Positions 39,765 through 49,764 of a stretch of 64,000 nt of DNA are shown piece after piece. Below the pieces are notes generated by a model. That model was not told the origin of the DNA and did not search any database. It saw only the letters and a list, made by a program, of their open reading frames with translations. A program made the translations under genes and the position numbers. Source of the stretch: Blautia schinkii DSM 10518 (lineage in GTDB: Bacteria > Bacillota > Clostridia > Lachnospirales > Lachnospiraceae); contig JNKJ01000019.1 of NCBI GenBank assembly GCA_000702025.1, positions 62,001-126,000 on the forward strand, in the 5' to 3' direction. The number at the start of each line of letters is the position of its first letter. Positions within the stretch are counted from its first letter, which is position 1.

Positions 39765-42700
39765 TCAAATCTCAAACAATATAGTTTTTATTTCATACGG
39801 GCGTAAAGTCAGTTTTATCCAGTCTGTCCGAGCAGACTCTACAGGGCGCTCTCTTAAATCCCCTTCCATCCAGGTCTTGAATACGAATCCGGTTTTTACG
39901 CACACGTTCTGCCGGGAACCGGTAAATTCATGAAAGCGGACAACAAGATATCTGCCGTCCTCTGATTTCTTCACCGCATCCATCTCAATTCCCTCACAGT
40001 CAAAACTCAAAAAGCTGGTATATGGCAGTGCATTCTTTCCTTCCAGAACCTTTGCCGGACTGTTCAGCATATGAGCCTCCTGCACTGTTTTCCCTCCCAC
40101 AAAGTCTCCCTTATGTGGGAGCAAGGAATAGGTAAACTCATGATATCCCACATCCTGCAGATAATCCGGGTTCATTCCGGAGCGCAGAAGCGAAAGCCGT
40201 AGTACATTTCCTTTCACATCATACCCGTACTTACAGTCATTAAGAAGGCTCACCCCATAATCTCTTTCAGACAAATCAGCAAAGCGGTGCCCCACACTCT
40301 CAAATTTTGCCTGTTCCCACGAGGTATTCCAATGATTCGGTCTGCGCACATTTCCATACTGGATATCATAAGTTGCATAATTGGCGCGGATATCTACCGG
40401 AAAGGCAGCCTTCACCAACTGCCGGCGCTCCTGAAAATCCACTCTGGTTACGAAATCAATCCTCCTGCTGTTGGCATATAGAATCATCTCCTGAGAAAAT
40501 ACAGATTTACCAAACCTCCATACAAACGCAAGCACCAGCCTGAGCGGGCCGCATTCCTTCACTTCAAAGCTCTCTAAATTTGTAATTTCCTTCATTTTTT
40601 CCTGATAGAAAATATCAATATCCCATGCTTCGAAATCAAGGGGTTTATCTTCAAACACCTGTAGCACGTTTGCTCTGGCTCCAGACGGAAGAACCTCTCT
40701 ATTCGCCTCCTTGTCATAAAGGCGTTCAATCTGTCCTGCCTCATTAAGGCTGATCACATACCACGGCGTTTCTATATTTTTGTCTTGGATACAAAACGGC
40801 TGTTCCTCCGGGATTGTCCTGCCTTTTCTGAAGTAAACCTCCTTCATCCCCATCGACGGCACTTCAGGAACAAGCACCCAGGTCTTTTCCCCCTCTGTTT
40901 GGGAAGGCAGTACCTTACCGCTTGCGTCAACATAAACACCCTGTTTTCCACTCGGGATTTCCGCCAGACAGGTTAGCTTCCATGAGGAATCATTATACAC
41001 AACGTAAGTATGCTCAGCTTTCTCCACATAAGTGCCTGCAAAATCCCCCTCTACCCGGGCTGCAATCTCCTTTATTTCCGAATAACTCGCGCGCGCATCC
41101 TCATATACCTCATGGATGGAAGACCCGGGAATAATATCATGAAACTGGTTGGTCAGTATCCTATACCAACCGTACGTCAAATCTTCCTGCTGCGCGCATT
41201 CCAGGTCCTGTCCGCTGACAGCGCCCATGGCAGTCAGCCATTCTGCTCTGCGGTACAGAAGCTCCATTTTTCGGTTCATCCGCTTAATATATCCCTGACT
41301 CGTATAAGTTCCCCGGTGGTATTCCAGATACAATTCTCCGTCCCAGGTATGCACATACTGCCCGGTTTCCCTGACAGTTTTATTCAGCTTGCGGAAATAT
41401 TCTCCCGCAGTTGAAGTGCTAAGCTGCGGCAGACCCGGTATGCGGTCAATTCTCCTTCGGTTCTCCAGATGATCGCGGCTGACTCCGCCGCCCCCGTCAC
41501 CATATCCATAGCAGATGAGCAGCTCTCTATTGATATCTTTATCCTGATAATTATCCCACACTCCTTTGACTGTCTCAGGCGTCAGAAGCCCATTGTACGT
41601 ATAATACCACTTGCCCCGGTCATTATCCGGATCCGGGGTAGTGATGAAATGCGTCAGGATTTCTGTTCCGTCAATGCCTTTCCACATAAAAGTGTCATGG
41701 GGCATCCGATTATACTGATTCCAACTGATTTTTGTTGTCATAAAAGTTTCAATACCGGATTTTTTCAATATCTGAGGCAAAGCCCAGGAATACCCAAATA
41801 CATCGGGAAGCCACAAATACTCAGGCTCCTTCCCAAATTCCTCCTTCATGAACCTGCTTCCAAGGAATATCTGCCTTGTAAGTGATTCCCCGCTGGTGAG
41901 GTTGCAGTCTGCCTCCACCCACATGGCACCATCTACTTCCCAGCGTCCTTCCTGCACCCTCCTTTTGATTTCTGCATATATATCAGGAAAATCTTCCTTA
42001 ATATATGCGTAAATCTGCGGCTGAGTCTGAAGAAAAACGTATTCCGGGAACATTTCCATCAGCCTCAGAACTGTGGAAAAGGACCGGGAGGCTTTTTCCC
42101 TTGTATGCTTTAACCTCCACAGCCACGCCATATCAATATGTGTGTGCCCTACTGCGCTGACCTTCACCATAGAATGTTTGTCCATCTTATCTATTCTTTG
42201 GTTGAGAAGCGAGTCCGCCTGGTAAATGCTTTCATAGAAATCAAGACTTCCCGGACAGGACCAGTCCACGCAGAGACAAGCCTCATTTAAAGCCTTCCGC
42301 AATTCACATGCTTCAGGCTCATCCTGCAGGATTTCAAGAGTCTGCACGATTGCTATACCCAGATAGTAAAAATCGTCCACCGCCTCATCCAGCCAGGCAA
42401 GAAATGCCTTTTTTATCCTGTGTTCCTGGACTAACGGCACCCCGCCGCCCTCCAGTCCGGACCAGAGCCGGAATACAAGACTCACCTGTTTCCCACAGTC
42501 CTCCTCACGGAAGAAAACCTCCTGATGATTGGAATCTACTCCCTGATAAGGCTTACCGTTCATATATAGCAGAGACTCAAAGCCCGTAGTATTTCCTTCC
42601 CCGGTTTTACCAAAATCAAAAAAACCTAATACACGTTTGCCTTTCCATTCCGAGGGAATCACCACCTCTTGACGGAGCCAGAGATAACGGTCACGTCCCT

Positions 42701-42881
42701 CCCAGGTGTCCCCTTTTCTGATCACTTTATCAAATATGGAAGGAGGCTTTGGATTTACAATCCCCTGCTCATCCTCTGCCGCCTCAAAAATCTCCAATTC
42801 CCGGATATCCCGGTAACGGTAATTTTTTACCTCCTCAACTCTTTTGCGAAGCTTTTTGTCTGTCCAGAACATCTGCTGCAT
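39765..42881 (-). CDS. Alpha-mannosidase, glycoside hydrolase family 38
   Basis: 1,038-aa retaining alpha-mannosidase. An N-terminal beta-rich domain precedes the catalytic domain. The zinc site starts with GHTHIDMAWLW (His 246, Asp 250), EADCNLTSGESL follows, and the nucleophile is Asp 360 in WLPDVFGYSW. The long C-terminal beta region is usual for bacterial and vacuolar-type GH38 proteins. No signal peptide, so it is cytoplasmic and would cleave mannosides brought in by the ABC transporter encoded immediately upstream (67 bp). GGGAGG precedes the ATG. Free N-glycan fragments or alpha-mannosides are plausible substrates; linkage specificity is not evident. Confidence 0.94.
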   Translation of the reverse strand: MQQMFWTDKKLRKRVEEVKNYRYRDIRELEIFEAAEDEQGIVNPKPPSIFDKVIRKGDTWEGRDRYLWLRQEVVIPSEWKGKRVLGFFDFGKTGEGNTTGFESLLYMNGKPYQGVDSNHQEVFFREEDCGKQVSLVFRLWSGLEGGGVPLVQEHRIKKAFLAWLDEAVDDFYYLGIAIVQTLEILQDEPEACELRKALNEACLCVDWSCPGSLDFYESIYQADSLLNQRIDKMDKHSMVKVSAVGHTHIDMAWLWRLKHTREKASRSFSTVLRLMEMFPEYVFLQTQPQIYAYIKEDFPDIYAEIKRRVQEGRWEVDGAMWVEADCNLTSGESLTRQIFLGSRFMKEEFGKEPEYLWLPDVFGYSWALPQILKKSGIETFMTTKISWNQYNRMPHDTFMWKGIDGTEILTHFITTPDPDNDRGKWYYTYNGLLTPETVKGVWDNYQDKDINRELLICYGYGDGGGGVSRDHLENRRRIDRIPGLPQLSTSTAGEYFRKLNKTVRETGQYVHTWDGELYLEYHRGTYTSQGYIKRMNRKMELLYRRAEWLTAMGAVSGQDLECAQQEDLTYGWYRILTNQFHDIIPGSSIHEVYEDARASYSEIKEIAARVEGDFAGTYVEKAEHTYVVYNDSSWKLTCLAEIPSGKQGVYVDASGKVLPSQTEGEKTWVLVPEVPSMGMKEVYFRKGRTIPEEQPFCIQDKNIETPWYVISLNEAGQIERLYDKEANREVLPSGARANVLQVFEDKPLDFEAWDIDIFYQEKMKEITNLESFEVKECGPLRLVLAFVWRFGKSVFSQEMILYANSRRIDFVTRVDFQERRQLVKAAFPVDIRANYATYDIQYGNVRRPNHWNTSWEQAKFESVGHRFADLSERDYGVSLLNDCKYGYDVKGNVLRLSLLRSGMNPDYLQDVGYHEFTYSLLPHKGDFVGGKTVQEAHMLNSPAKVLEGKNALPYTSFLSFDCEGIEMDAVKKSEDGRYLVVRFHEFTGSRQNVCVKTGFVFKTWMEGDLRERPVESARTDWIKLTLRPYEIKTILFEI

Positions 42882-42947
42882 TTTTTAACCTCCCTAACAC
42901 TGCCATGGTCACACTTTTTTCTCTCCCGCTCAACATTTACCACGCTG

Positions 42948-43784
42948 TCAGCCTTTTACCGCACCGCTTGACAATCCTTCCACCAGATACTTCTGGCAGA
43001 AAATATAAATGATGATCATTGGTATGATCGCAATCACACCCACAGCGTTCATCTGCCCCCATTTCACACCGGTAATGGTGATGGCGGAGCTGATGCCGGC
43101 CATCATAGGGCGGAGCGTATCTACATTTGTAAATGTCATTGCCAGCATCAGCTCCTGCCATACAAAAATCACGGCGTTCAACGACATTGCCATGAGTCCC
43201 GGCTTTGCCAAAGGAAGAATGATCTTTACCAGCACCTGGAAATGTGTACACCCGTCAATAATAGCGGCTTCGTCAATCTCTCTGGGAATACCATTGAAAT
43301 ATCCGAGCAAGAGCCATATAGCCACAGGAATCTGTACTGCGGAATAAATTGCCACAAGAGCAAATCGGTTGTTCATGAGATTCATCTTTCCAAAACTTAT
43401 GTACAATGGCACGATCAGCGTCGTCAGCGGCATAAGCTGGGTAATAAGGATAAAGATCATGTACAGTCTCTTCCCTTTAAATTTGAATCTGCTGATGGCA
43501 TAAGCTGCCAGGGAAACACAGAACATCACCACTAGCAACGTAAGCACTGCATAGACCACAGAGTTCAGAAAATATAACGGAATCTTCGTCTCCTTCAGGG
43601 CATACGTAAAATTCTCCAAAGTTAGGTGCGCCGGAAAAAGAGTGGGCGGTACCTGATAAATCTCGCTTTCCGCCTTTAGTCCTGTCATGAGCATCCAGTA
43701 CAAGGGACCTGCAATGATAAGCGTTGTAACCGCCACCACAGCAGCCTTCAAGATTGTATTTAATCCTATTTTTCTTCCTCTCAT
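42948..43784 (-). CDS. Sugar ABC transporter permease, MalG type
   Basis: 278-aa inner-membrane subunit with six transmembrane helices. The EAA loop is EIDEAAIIDGCTHFQVLVKIILPLAKPGL (from about residue 188), which contacts the ATPase. The start codon overlaps the stop of the MalF-type gene by one base, so the pair is translationally coupled. No ATPase gene is present in the operon; such systems usually share a general MsmK-like ATPase encoded elsewhere. The cargo is probably a mannoside, judged from the GH38 gene. Confidence 0.93.
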   Translation of the reverse strand: MRGRKIGLNTILKAAVVAVTTLIIAGPLYWMLMTGLKAESEIYQVPPTLFPAHLTLENFTYALKETKIPLYFLNSVVYAVLTLLVVMFCVSLAAYAISRFKFKGKRLYMIFILITQLMPLTTLIVPLYISFGKMNLMNNRFALVAIYSAVQIPVAIWLLLGYFNGIPREIDEAAIIDGCTHFQVLVKIILPLAKPGLMAMSLNAVIFVWQELMLAMTFTNVDTLRPMMAGISSAITITGVKWGQMNAVGVIAIIPMIIIYIFCQKYLVEGLSSGAVKG

Positions 43785-44677
43785 TATAAAACCCCCTCAT
43801 ATTTCAGATTGTCAAACATCTTCTTCATGTACGGAATACATGCCACAGAAATGATGACAAGTGAAATCACAGCCATTGCTGCCGCCCTGCCGAAATCATT
43901 AAACTCAAAGGCGAGGCGGTAGGTGTACACAGGCAGTGTTGATGTGGCATCCATTGGACCGCCCTTCGTGGTGGCCCATATTAAATCAAAGTAATTCAAG
44001 GTCCAGATAGCGGTCAGAATTCCTGTGGACGCGATGACAGGTGACAAATGCGGAAGTATGACATATCTGACCACATGATGATATCTTGCACCATCCATAG
44101 TAGCAGCCTCCATCTGATCCACCGGCTTGCTCTGAAGTCCCGCAGTGATCATCAGAAACCAGAAGGGCGTTGCTTTCCATGTATTTACCATCACCAAGGT
44201 AAACAACGCAATATTGGGGTCTGACATAAAAAGAACATTTTTTTCTGTTATTCCCAGATGCATCAACAGATAATTGATGATGCCCAGGTCAGCCTGCAGC
44301 ATCCATTTCCACATCAAGGCTGTCACAACACCAGGGATGATCCATGGAATCAGCATACTCACACGCACAAACTTCTTTCCCACATTAAGCTTGTCTACGA
44401 ACAGTGCCATCCCGATTCCGATAAGCATCTGTAGGACTACGCCCAGTAATGTCCATACAAGTGTGGTTGTTACAATTTTTATGAATTTTTCGTCTGTAAG
44501 GATTGCGATATAATTATCAAACCCAGTAAATACTTTTTCACTGGACATTAGAGTCCATTTAAAGGTACTTACACCAATATTATAGATAATAGGAAATCCC
44601 AGCATGACGATAATGATCAATGTAGCAGGCACCAAATATAAATACGGTGCCAGCGCTCTTCTTGTCTTCTTGCTCAA
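43784..44677 (-). CDS. Sugar ABC transporter permease, MalF type
   Basis: 297-aa permease with six predicted helices. The EAA loop is QMEAATMDGARYHHVVRYVILPHLSP (from about residue 193). Translation most likely begins at a TTG (44677) eight bases after AAGGAG, since no ATG in frame has a site. The rare start codon, with the hairpin at 44740 upstream, would keep permease output below that of the binding protein. It forms a heterodimer with the MalG-type subunit. Confidence 0.92.
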   Translation of the reverse strand: MSKKTRRALAPYLYLVPATLIIIVMLGFPIIYNIGVSTFKWTLMSSEKVFTGFDNYIAILTDEKFIKIVTTTLVWTLLGVVLQMLIGIGMALFVDKLNVGKKFVRVSMLIPWIIPGVVTALMWKWMLQADLGIINYLLMHLGITEKNVLFMSDPNIALFTLVMVNTWKATPFWFLMITAGLQSKPVDQMEAATMDGARYHHVVRYVILPHLSPVIASTGILTAIWTLNYFDLIWATTKGGPMDATSTLPVYTYRLAFEFNDFGRAAAMAVISLVIISVACIPYMKKMFDNLKYEGVL

Positions 44678-44739
44678 AATCCTGACTCCTTTCTCAACCT
44701 CAAATACATTTCAACGGACAAGTCTACTTCCTTTCATAT

Positions 44740-44782
44740 AGAAAAGGCTGCAAAATGTCAATCCTTTGCATTTTGCAGCCTT
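44740..44782 (-). terminator. Intra-operon terminator/attenuator after the binding-protein gene
   Basis: AAGGCTGCAAAATG pairs perfectly with CATTTTGCAGCCTT over 11 bases and is followed by TTTTCTATATG. It lies between the binding-protein and permease genes, where partial read-through sets the high binding-protein to permease ratio. Confidence 0.85.
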
Positions 44783-44804
44783 ACTATTCATTCAAATCAT
44801 ATAT

Positions 44805-46061
44805 TTAACCGGCTACGATTGAGCTGATTTTTTCATCTAAAGCCGCAATGGCCTCGTCCATATCTGCGCCGCCTAAAACAATATTTACAACTGTGTCATA
44901 AGCTGCCGCTTCAATTTCTGCATAATATAAGGTTTTGGGCATTGACTGTTTTGCATACTGTATCTGTTCCAAAATCAAAGCATAGTCCGGGTTTTTAACA
45001 AAATCGGAATTATCCATTCCTTCCTGGAATGCAGGAATATCCGATACCAGTTTTGCGTTTAATTCTGGGGAACAGAGCTTCTGTGCAAATTTCACTGCTG
45101 CCTCAGGAGCTTTTGTTTCATTATTCACAGCGATACCAAATCCGCCTCCGAAGCTGGCTGTCTCAGAATCGGCTGTCATAGTAGGAATCAGAGCCTGTCC
45201 CCAGAAATCCTTTTCATAAATATCAGTACTCATAAGAGAGTTATTAATAATCATTCCAAACTGGCCCTCTACAAACTGAGACGCGACATCATGATAATCC
45301 AGTGTTGCATAGTCCGGTTCATAGGTATCTTTCATATCAACAAGTGTCTGTACATATTTTCTGAACTCGTCTGTATCTACATTCGGTGTAATGGTTCCGT
45401 CCCCAGCCACATTCACAAGCTGGCTTCCGCTTGCACAGTATAAAGATGCGGTGGGAAGCTCCTTCAGTCCCATATCCATACCAAAACCGTATTTTCCAGT
45501 TTTTTCTGTAATCTGTTTTGCAAAGGATACCAGCTCATCCCATGTTTTCGGCGGCTGTTCCGGGTCAAGTCCCGCTTCTTTAAACATTTCCTTGTTATAC
45601 CACAGAATGCGGCAGTCAGTGGTAAACGGAACCGCCATATTTTTCCCGTTCCACTGATACATGTTTAAAACGCCCGGGAAGAACTGGTCAAAATATCCTT
45701 CCTCCACATATTCTCCCATATCAAGCAGGTTTCCGCTGTTGGCAAACGCCGGGAAATCAGGGTTGTTTACCATAAATACGTCTGCCGGGCTTCCTGCTGC
45801 AAACATAGTTTTATATTTCTGCTCCCAATCACCCCAGGGGTCGCTCTGAAGCTCTACCGTGTATCCTGGATTCTCTTCCTCGAACTCTGCTTTTGCTGTC
45901 TCATAAGCTTCTTTAAAAGGTGATGTATCTACCCAGTCTGAAAATCCGTAGAAGGTGATCACCTGGCTGTCGCCCTCTGCCTTTACTACACTTCCCCCTG
46001 CTGCCACCATGCTTACCGTCATCACTGCACATAATGCCGCCGCAATCCATTTTTCTTTCAT
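44805..46061 (-). CDS. Extracellular sugar-binding protein of an ABC importer
   Basis: 418-aa family 1 solute-binding protein (SBP_bac_1). It has a signal sequence MKEKWIAAALCAVMTVSM ending around GGSVVKAEG. The mature part has the usual features: ITFYGFSDW, FEEENPGYTVELQSDPWGDWEQKY, AAGSPADVFMVNNPDF, CRILWYNKEMFKEAGL and PPKTWDELVSFAKQI. Unlike most Firmicute binding proteins it lacks a clear lipobox Cys: the Cys at residue 11 is too early, and AAGGS stands where AGCGS is expected. It may therefore be released or held through an uncleaved helix. GGAGGG is six bases before 46061; the ORF opens 12 codons earlier. It is the first gene of the mannosidase operon. Confidence 0.93.
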   Translation of the reverse strand: MKEKWIAAALCAVMTVSMVAAGGSVVKAEGDSQVITFYGFSDWVDTSPFKEAYETAKAEFEEENPGYTVELQSDPWGDWEQKYKTMFAAGSPADVFMVNNPDFPAFANSGNLLDMGEYVEEGYFDQFFPGVLNMYQWNGKNMAVPFTTDCRILWYNKEMFKEAGLDPEQPPKTWDELVSFAKQITEKTGKYGFGMDMGLKELPTASLYCASGSQLVNVAGDGTITPNVDTDEFRKYVQTLVDMKDTYEPDYATLDYHDVASQFVEGQFGMIINNSLMSTDIYEKDFWGQALIPTMTADSETASFGGGFGIAVNNETKAPEAAVKFAQKLCSPELNAKLVSDIPAFQEGMDNSDFVKNPDYALILEQIQYAKQSMPKTLYYAEIEAAAYDTVVNIVLGGADMDEAIAALDEKISSIVAG

Positions 46062-46164
46062 ATCTATCCCTCCGTTCATATTTGGTGATGTCCGCATCAG
46101 CAGACATGTCCGTTTAAATTGTCTTTATTATCCCTGATTTTCACACGGAATCACAGTATATAAA

Positions 46165-46193
46165 AACAACATTTTTTGAAGTTTCATGTTGTT
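46165..46193. promoter_or_regulatory. Inverted repeat in the divergent yesMN-type/ABC promoter region
   Basis: AACAACAT (46165-46172) and ATGTTGTT (46186-46193) flank the sequence just upstream of a minus-strand TATACT. The leftward promoter has no good -35, so an activator, possibly the AraC-type regulator, may bind here. Confidence 0.5.
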
Positions 46194-46277
46194 ATTTCTT
46201 TTCCTTCAGAGGGCGGTTGTATTTTTTTATCCTTTCTTGCATTATCTTTCTCACCTTGCCGTAATCCCTCCCACTTC

Positions 46278-46306
46278 TTGAAATCTTTCCTGTATGCACT
46301 TATAAT
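46278..46306 (+). promoter_or_regulatory. Promoter of the YesM/YesN-type genes
   Basis: TTGAAA (46278-46283), a 17-bp spacer and TATAAT (46301-46306), 33 bp before the start codon. Confidence 0.78.
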
Positions 46307-46338
46307 GAAATAAAAGTCAAAAGAATGAGGTGCACTAC

Positions 46339-48147
46339 ATGAAAATCCTGCATTCCAAAAATAGTATTCTTGTCAGATTTATCCTTTATATCATGTGCAG
46401 TATGCTCATCCCTTTTGTGATATTAATGGCAGTTTCAAAATCTCACATCAGCAGGATCGAGCAGAATAATGCACAGGAATATCTTTCGGCAAATATGAAT
46501 GTTGTTTCTTCCAGTATAGACGGTATTTTAAAAAATGTTGAGTATTTCTATATTCCTTTGCTTATGGACCGTAATTTTTTAAAAACAGTAGAAACTTTAA
46601 GTCCTTATAAGGACAGGGAGGGATACCAGGATTATCTGGATACAAGTTATATTAAAGAATCGCTGCTGAAAAACGCAACGACTAATAATTACATATATTC
46701 CATTTATGCCTACAGTTATAACGCCAACCGTTTTTTCTCCTCAAAGGTAAACTGGAATCCCGCTTTTCATAACTACAATAAGGAAAACTCCCCATGGCTC
46801 AGTACCTACGAAGATCAGAATCCCGAGGATGAGTGGGTTCTCACTTCCGCGGCAGAGGATGGCCGCCCTATCCTCACGAGCTATCGGACAATACGGCAAA
46901 ACGGGAACCTAAACGGGCTTGTTTCCATTAACATTGATGCCGCGGTGGTTTCCAAACAGCTTCAAGCCATTCTGCCTGATATGGACAGCTTCTGTTTTAT
47001 GACAGACCCTGATTACCGTATAATCAGCTCATCGGCCGCGAGTCTGGCGGATTCCTCCGTATACAAGACAGTCTTGGATGAACTGCCGGCCAAAAAGGAA
47101 CAGCGTCTGTTCACTATTGTTTTAGATAAAGAGAAAATGTTTGTTTTTTCTTTTATTTCACCGGACACTAATTTTCGGTATTTTATCGTGTCACCGTATA
47201 AGAATATCAATACAATATCATCCATGCTCACCCAGTTAACTGCATTATACTCTATTTGTATTATATTTCTCGTCCTTATACTGGCTGCTCTTTCTATTCT
47301 TATTTTCTTCCGCCCCATCCGCCGCCTTTTTGATGGAATGAGGGCTGTGCAGAATGGAGACTTCGCTGTACGCCTGCCTAAGGGCACCAGCTATGAAACC
47401 AGCTATATCAACCATCAGTTTAATGACATGACGGAAAACATTCAAAAGTTGATCCATGAGAACTACGAACAAAAGCTTATACAGAAGGATGCGGAAATCC
47501 ATAATATCCTAAATCAGCTGAATGAACATTTTTTGTATAATACCCTTGATTCTATCCGTTGGACAGCACGTGTGGAAAATGCACCTCAGACAAGCAATAT
47601 GGTATACGCGCTCGCTACTTTCTACCGGATTAATCTCTCCTCCGGACTAGAATTGATCTCTGTCCAGCAGGTTATAAAAATGCTTCAGTCGTATTTGACG
47701 ATTCAGGAAATCCGTATGAAAGACCAGTTTACCTACACTCTGGACTGCTCGCCAGTGTTGGAGCATATTAAGGTTTTAAAATATTTATTCCAGCCCATAG
47801 TGGAAAACTGTCTTGTGCACGGTGTGGAAGGAATCCCACACAAGCTGATTATCAGAATTTCCTTTTCCGTTGAAAATGACTTGTTCCGCTTTTGTGTGCG
47901 TGATAACGGTACGGGTATTACTTCTGAAAGGCTTCAGCAAATCTACACCTGTATGTCAGATGAAACATCCTGCAGTATGGAGCATTTCGCCCTGAAAATG
48001 ATTGACAGACAGCTGCTTTTGAAATATGGATTACCTCATGCACTGTTTATCCGCTCCGAGGCTGGCAGCTTCTGTGAAGTCGGATTCTGTATTCCGTTAG
48101 AGAAATTTGAGGGAGGGATATATCATGATGAAAATGATCATTATTGA
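46339..48147 (+). CDS. YesM-type sensor histidine kinase
   Basis: 602-aa membrane kinase. TM1 is at about residues 12-33, then a dCache-like extracellular sensor of about 250 residues, TM2 at about 285-312 and a HAMP linker (FFRPIRRLFDGMRAVQNGDF). The His_kinase domain (PF06580) has LNEHFLYNTLDSIRW, where Glu replaces the usual Pro before the phospho-acceptor His. The ATPase domain has VENCLVHG and RDNGTGI. AATGAGG sits eight bases before the ATG at 46339; an in-frame GTG is at 46330. It overlaps the response regulator. It is divergent from the mannoside ABC/GH38 operon, which it probably controls in response to extracellular sugar or binding protein. Confidence 0.92.
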   Translation: MKILHSKNSILVRFILYIMCSMLIPFVILMAVSKSHISRIEQNNAQEYLSANMNVVSSSIDGILKNVEYFYIPLLMDRNFLKTVETLSPYKDREGYQDYLDTSYIKESLLKNATTNNYIYSIYAYSYNANRFFSSKVNWNPAFHNYNKENSPWLSTYEDQNPEDEWVLTSAAEDGRPILTSYRTIRQNGNLNGLVSINIDAAVVSKQLQAILPDMDSFCFMTDPDYRIISSSAASLADSSVYKTVLDELPAKKEQRLFTIVLDKEKMFVFSFISPDTNFRYFIVSPYKNINTISSMLTQLTALYSICIIFLVLILAALSILIFFRPIRRLFDGMRAVQNGDFAVRLPKGTSYETSYINHQFNDMTENIQKLIHENYEQKLIQKDAEIHNILNQLNEHFLYNTLDSIRWTARVENAPQTSNMVYALATFYRINLSSGLELISVQQVIKMLQSYLTIQEIRMKDQFTYTLDCSPVLEHIKVLKYLFQPIVENCLVHGVEGIPHKLIIRISFSVENDLFRFCVRDNGTGITSERLQQIYTCMSDETSCSMEHFALKMIDRQLLLKYGLPHALFIRSEAGSFCEVGFCIPLEKFEGGIYHDENDHY

Positions 48148-49672
48148 CGATGAAGCTATCATCAGAGAAAGCTTAAGCCGTTTTATCGACTGGGCCTCCA
48201 TCGGGGTGGAAATCTGTGACACTGCCGCAAACGGGGTTGCCGCCATGGCCTCTATCCTTAACCTAAAGCCAGAAATTATTCTTACTGATATCCGTATGCC
48301 CGGTCTGGACGGTCTGGAATTAATCCGACTTCTCCGTGAACAGAATATTACATCTCAGGTTATTTTTATCAGCGCGCACACACAATTTGATTATGCCCGC
48401 CGGGCATTGGAGCTGGGTGCTTACGGATATGTGATTAAGCCTGTAGACGAGACAGAATTACTTCACACAGTGGCACAGTGTAAGCTGAAAATCGAAGAAG
48501 AACACCAGAAACAGAACATCCTGTCAATCTATGCCGCAGACACAAAGAAGCGTCAGAGTCAGATACTTACGCTGCTCCTTTCCTCAGATTATATACTGTC
48601 GGAGGAGGAAACCCGGCTTCTTAGCGGCACGCCTTTTTTATGCAGCCATGGAACTGCCATCATCATTGCATTCTGGTATGATTTACAGAAAACTCCGCTT
48701 ATTCCGGAAAATATTTTTGAGGAGCTTCTTCCCTCCGGAACCATTAACAGCCACATGCTCATTACTCCCTTTCCTGAACTGCAGCTGCTCCTTCTTTTCT
48801 CGGATAATAATGATTTACAAAAGCTGTACGAAAGCGCCTGTCGCTTGGTTTCCTCTGTTTTTTTCCGGAAAGACGGACTGATCATAACCCTTTCTCTTGC
48901 CTGCAAATGGGAACAAAAGCTCTCAAGGCTGTATACAGAGGCTGCACTTACTTATTCTATAAACAAAATCAGCAAGAACACCGGTGTTTATTCATTCCGG
49001 CAGATATTTGAGAAATGTACCTACGGATATGACAGGGAAGCACTCCAGAAAAAGTTTGCCGCACCGCCCAAACAGGAAGCTATCCGGCCCATGCTGGAGG
49101 AATATGTATTGTCCTTTGTGGCAGACAAGACCATTTACGACCTGGAATATGTGAAGCTGCACTTTATCCACCTGATAGATTCCTGGGTCGAACAGCTTAG
49201 AAATTATCATCTGCACAGTTATCTTCAGCAGGCGGTTCTGTCCGCACAGAAAACGATCTCCTCCCGGCAATATATTGACCAGGTATATGAAACTGCATAT
49301 CACTTGTTTTATAATATCACCACATCCCTGGACGAAATTCCGGAGCCTTCCTCCCGGCAGCTTATCAGAAACAGCCTACAGTACATCCATGAAAACTTCG
49401 GCAGAAATTTTACATTGGTAGACCTTGCAAATCATCTGTATGTCTCTCCCACATATCTAAGCAAGGTTTTCAGTGCGGAGATGGGCCAGCCTTTTTCTAA
49501 ATATCTACTTAACTATCGTGTACAAAAGGCGATCGAATATATGGAAAATTCAGAGTATAAATTGTACACCATTGCTTCTGTGTGCGGATTTTCCGATGTT
49601 GCTTATTTTAGCCGTGTTTTCAAGTCTGTAACAGGCATGTCTCCCCAAAAATATCGTAATTTAAAGCTGTAA
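48125..49672 (+). CDS. YesN-type response regulator with AraC DNA-binding domain
   Basis: 515-aa regulator. The receiver (residues 1-120) has IIDDE, the phospho-acceptor Asp 55 in LTDIRMPG, the switch ISAHTQF and the VIKPVD Lys. A middle region of about 270 residues has no recognised fold. The AraC-type double HTH covers the last 100 residues, with VDLANHLYVSPTYLSKVFSAEMG and the second helix-turn-helix IASVCGFSDVAYFSRVFKSVTGMSPQKYR. GGGAGGG is seven bases before 48125, and the gene overlaps the kinase by 23 bp. The likely targets are the divergent binding-protein, permease and mannosidase genes. Confidence 0.93.
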   Translation: MMKMIIIDDEAIIRESLSRFIDWASIGVEICDTAANGVAAMASILNLKPEIILTDIRMPGLDGLELIRLLREQNITSQVIFISAHTQFDYARRALELGAYGYVIKPVDETELLHTVAQCKLKIEEEHQKQNILSIYAADTKKRQSQILTLLLSSDYILSEEETRLLSGTPFLCSHGTAIIIAFWYDLQKTPLIPENIFEELLPSGTINSHMLITPFPELQLLLLFSDNNDLQKLYESACRLVSSVFFRKDGLIITLSLACKWEQKLSRLYTEAALTYSINKISKNTGVYSFRQIFEKCTYGYDREALQKKFAAPPKQEAIRPMLEEYVLSFVADKTIYDLEYVKLHFIHLIDSWVEQLRNYHLHSYLQQAVLSAQKTISSRQYIDQVYETAYHLFYNITTSLDEIPEPSSRQLIRNSLQYIHENFGRNFTLVDLANHLYVSPTYLSKVFSAEMGQPFSKYLLNYRVQKAIEYMENSEYKLYTIASVCGFSDVAYFSRVFKSVTGMSPQKYRNLKL

Positions 49673-49724
49673 TTTTTTATGGTGCATAGCTGTAGAACAA
49701 ATTGAAGTAGTTTTCTTTAATACG

Positions 49725-49764
49725 AAAAACCGCCGTACCTACAATTAAATTGTAAGTACGGCGG
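49725..49764 (-). terminator. Terminator overlapping the TPR gene stop codon
   Basis: CCGCCGTAC pairs with GTACGGCGG, and the loop-side ACAATT/AATTGT extends it. TTTTTCGTA follows on the minus strand. The last codons of the TPR gene (AVLTI, stop) lie inside the hairpin. It is a paralogous sequence of 39600-39645. Confidence 0.82.
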
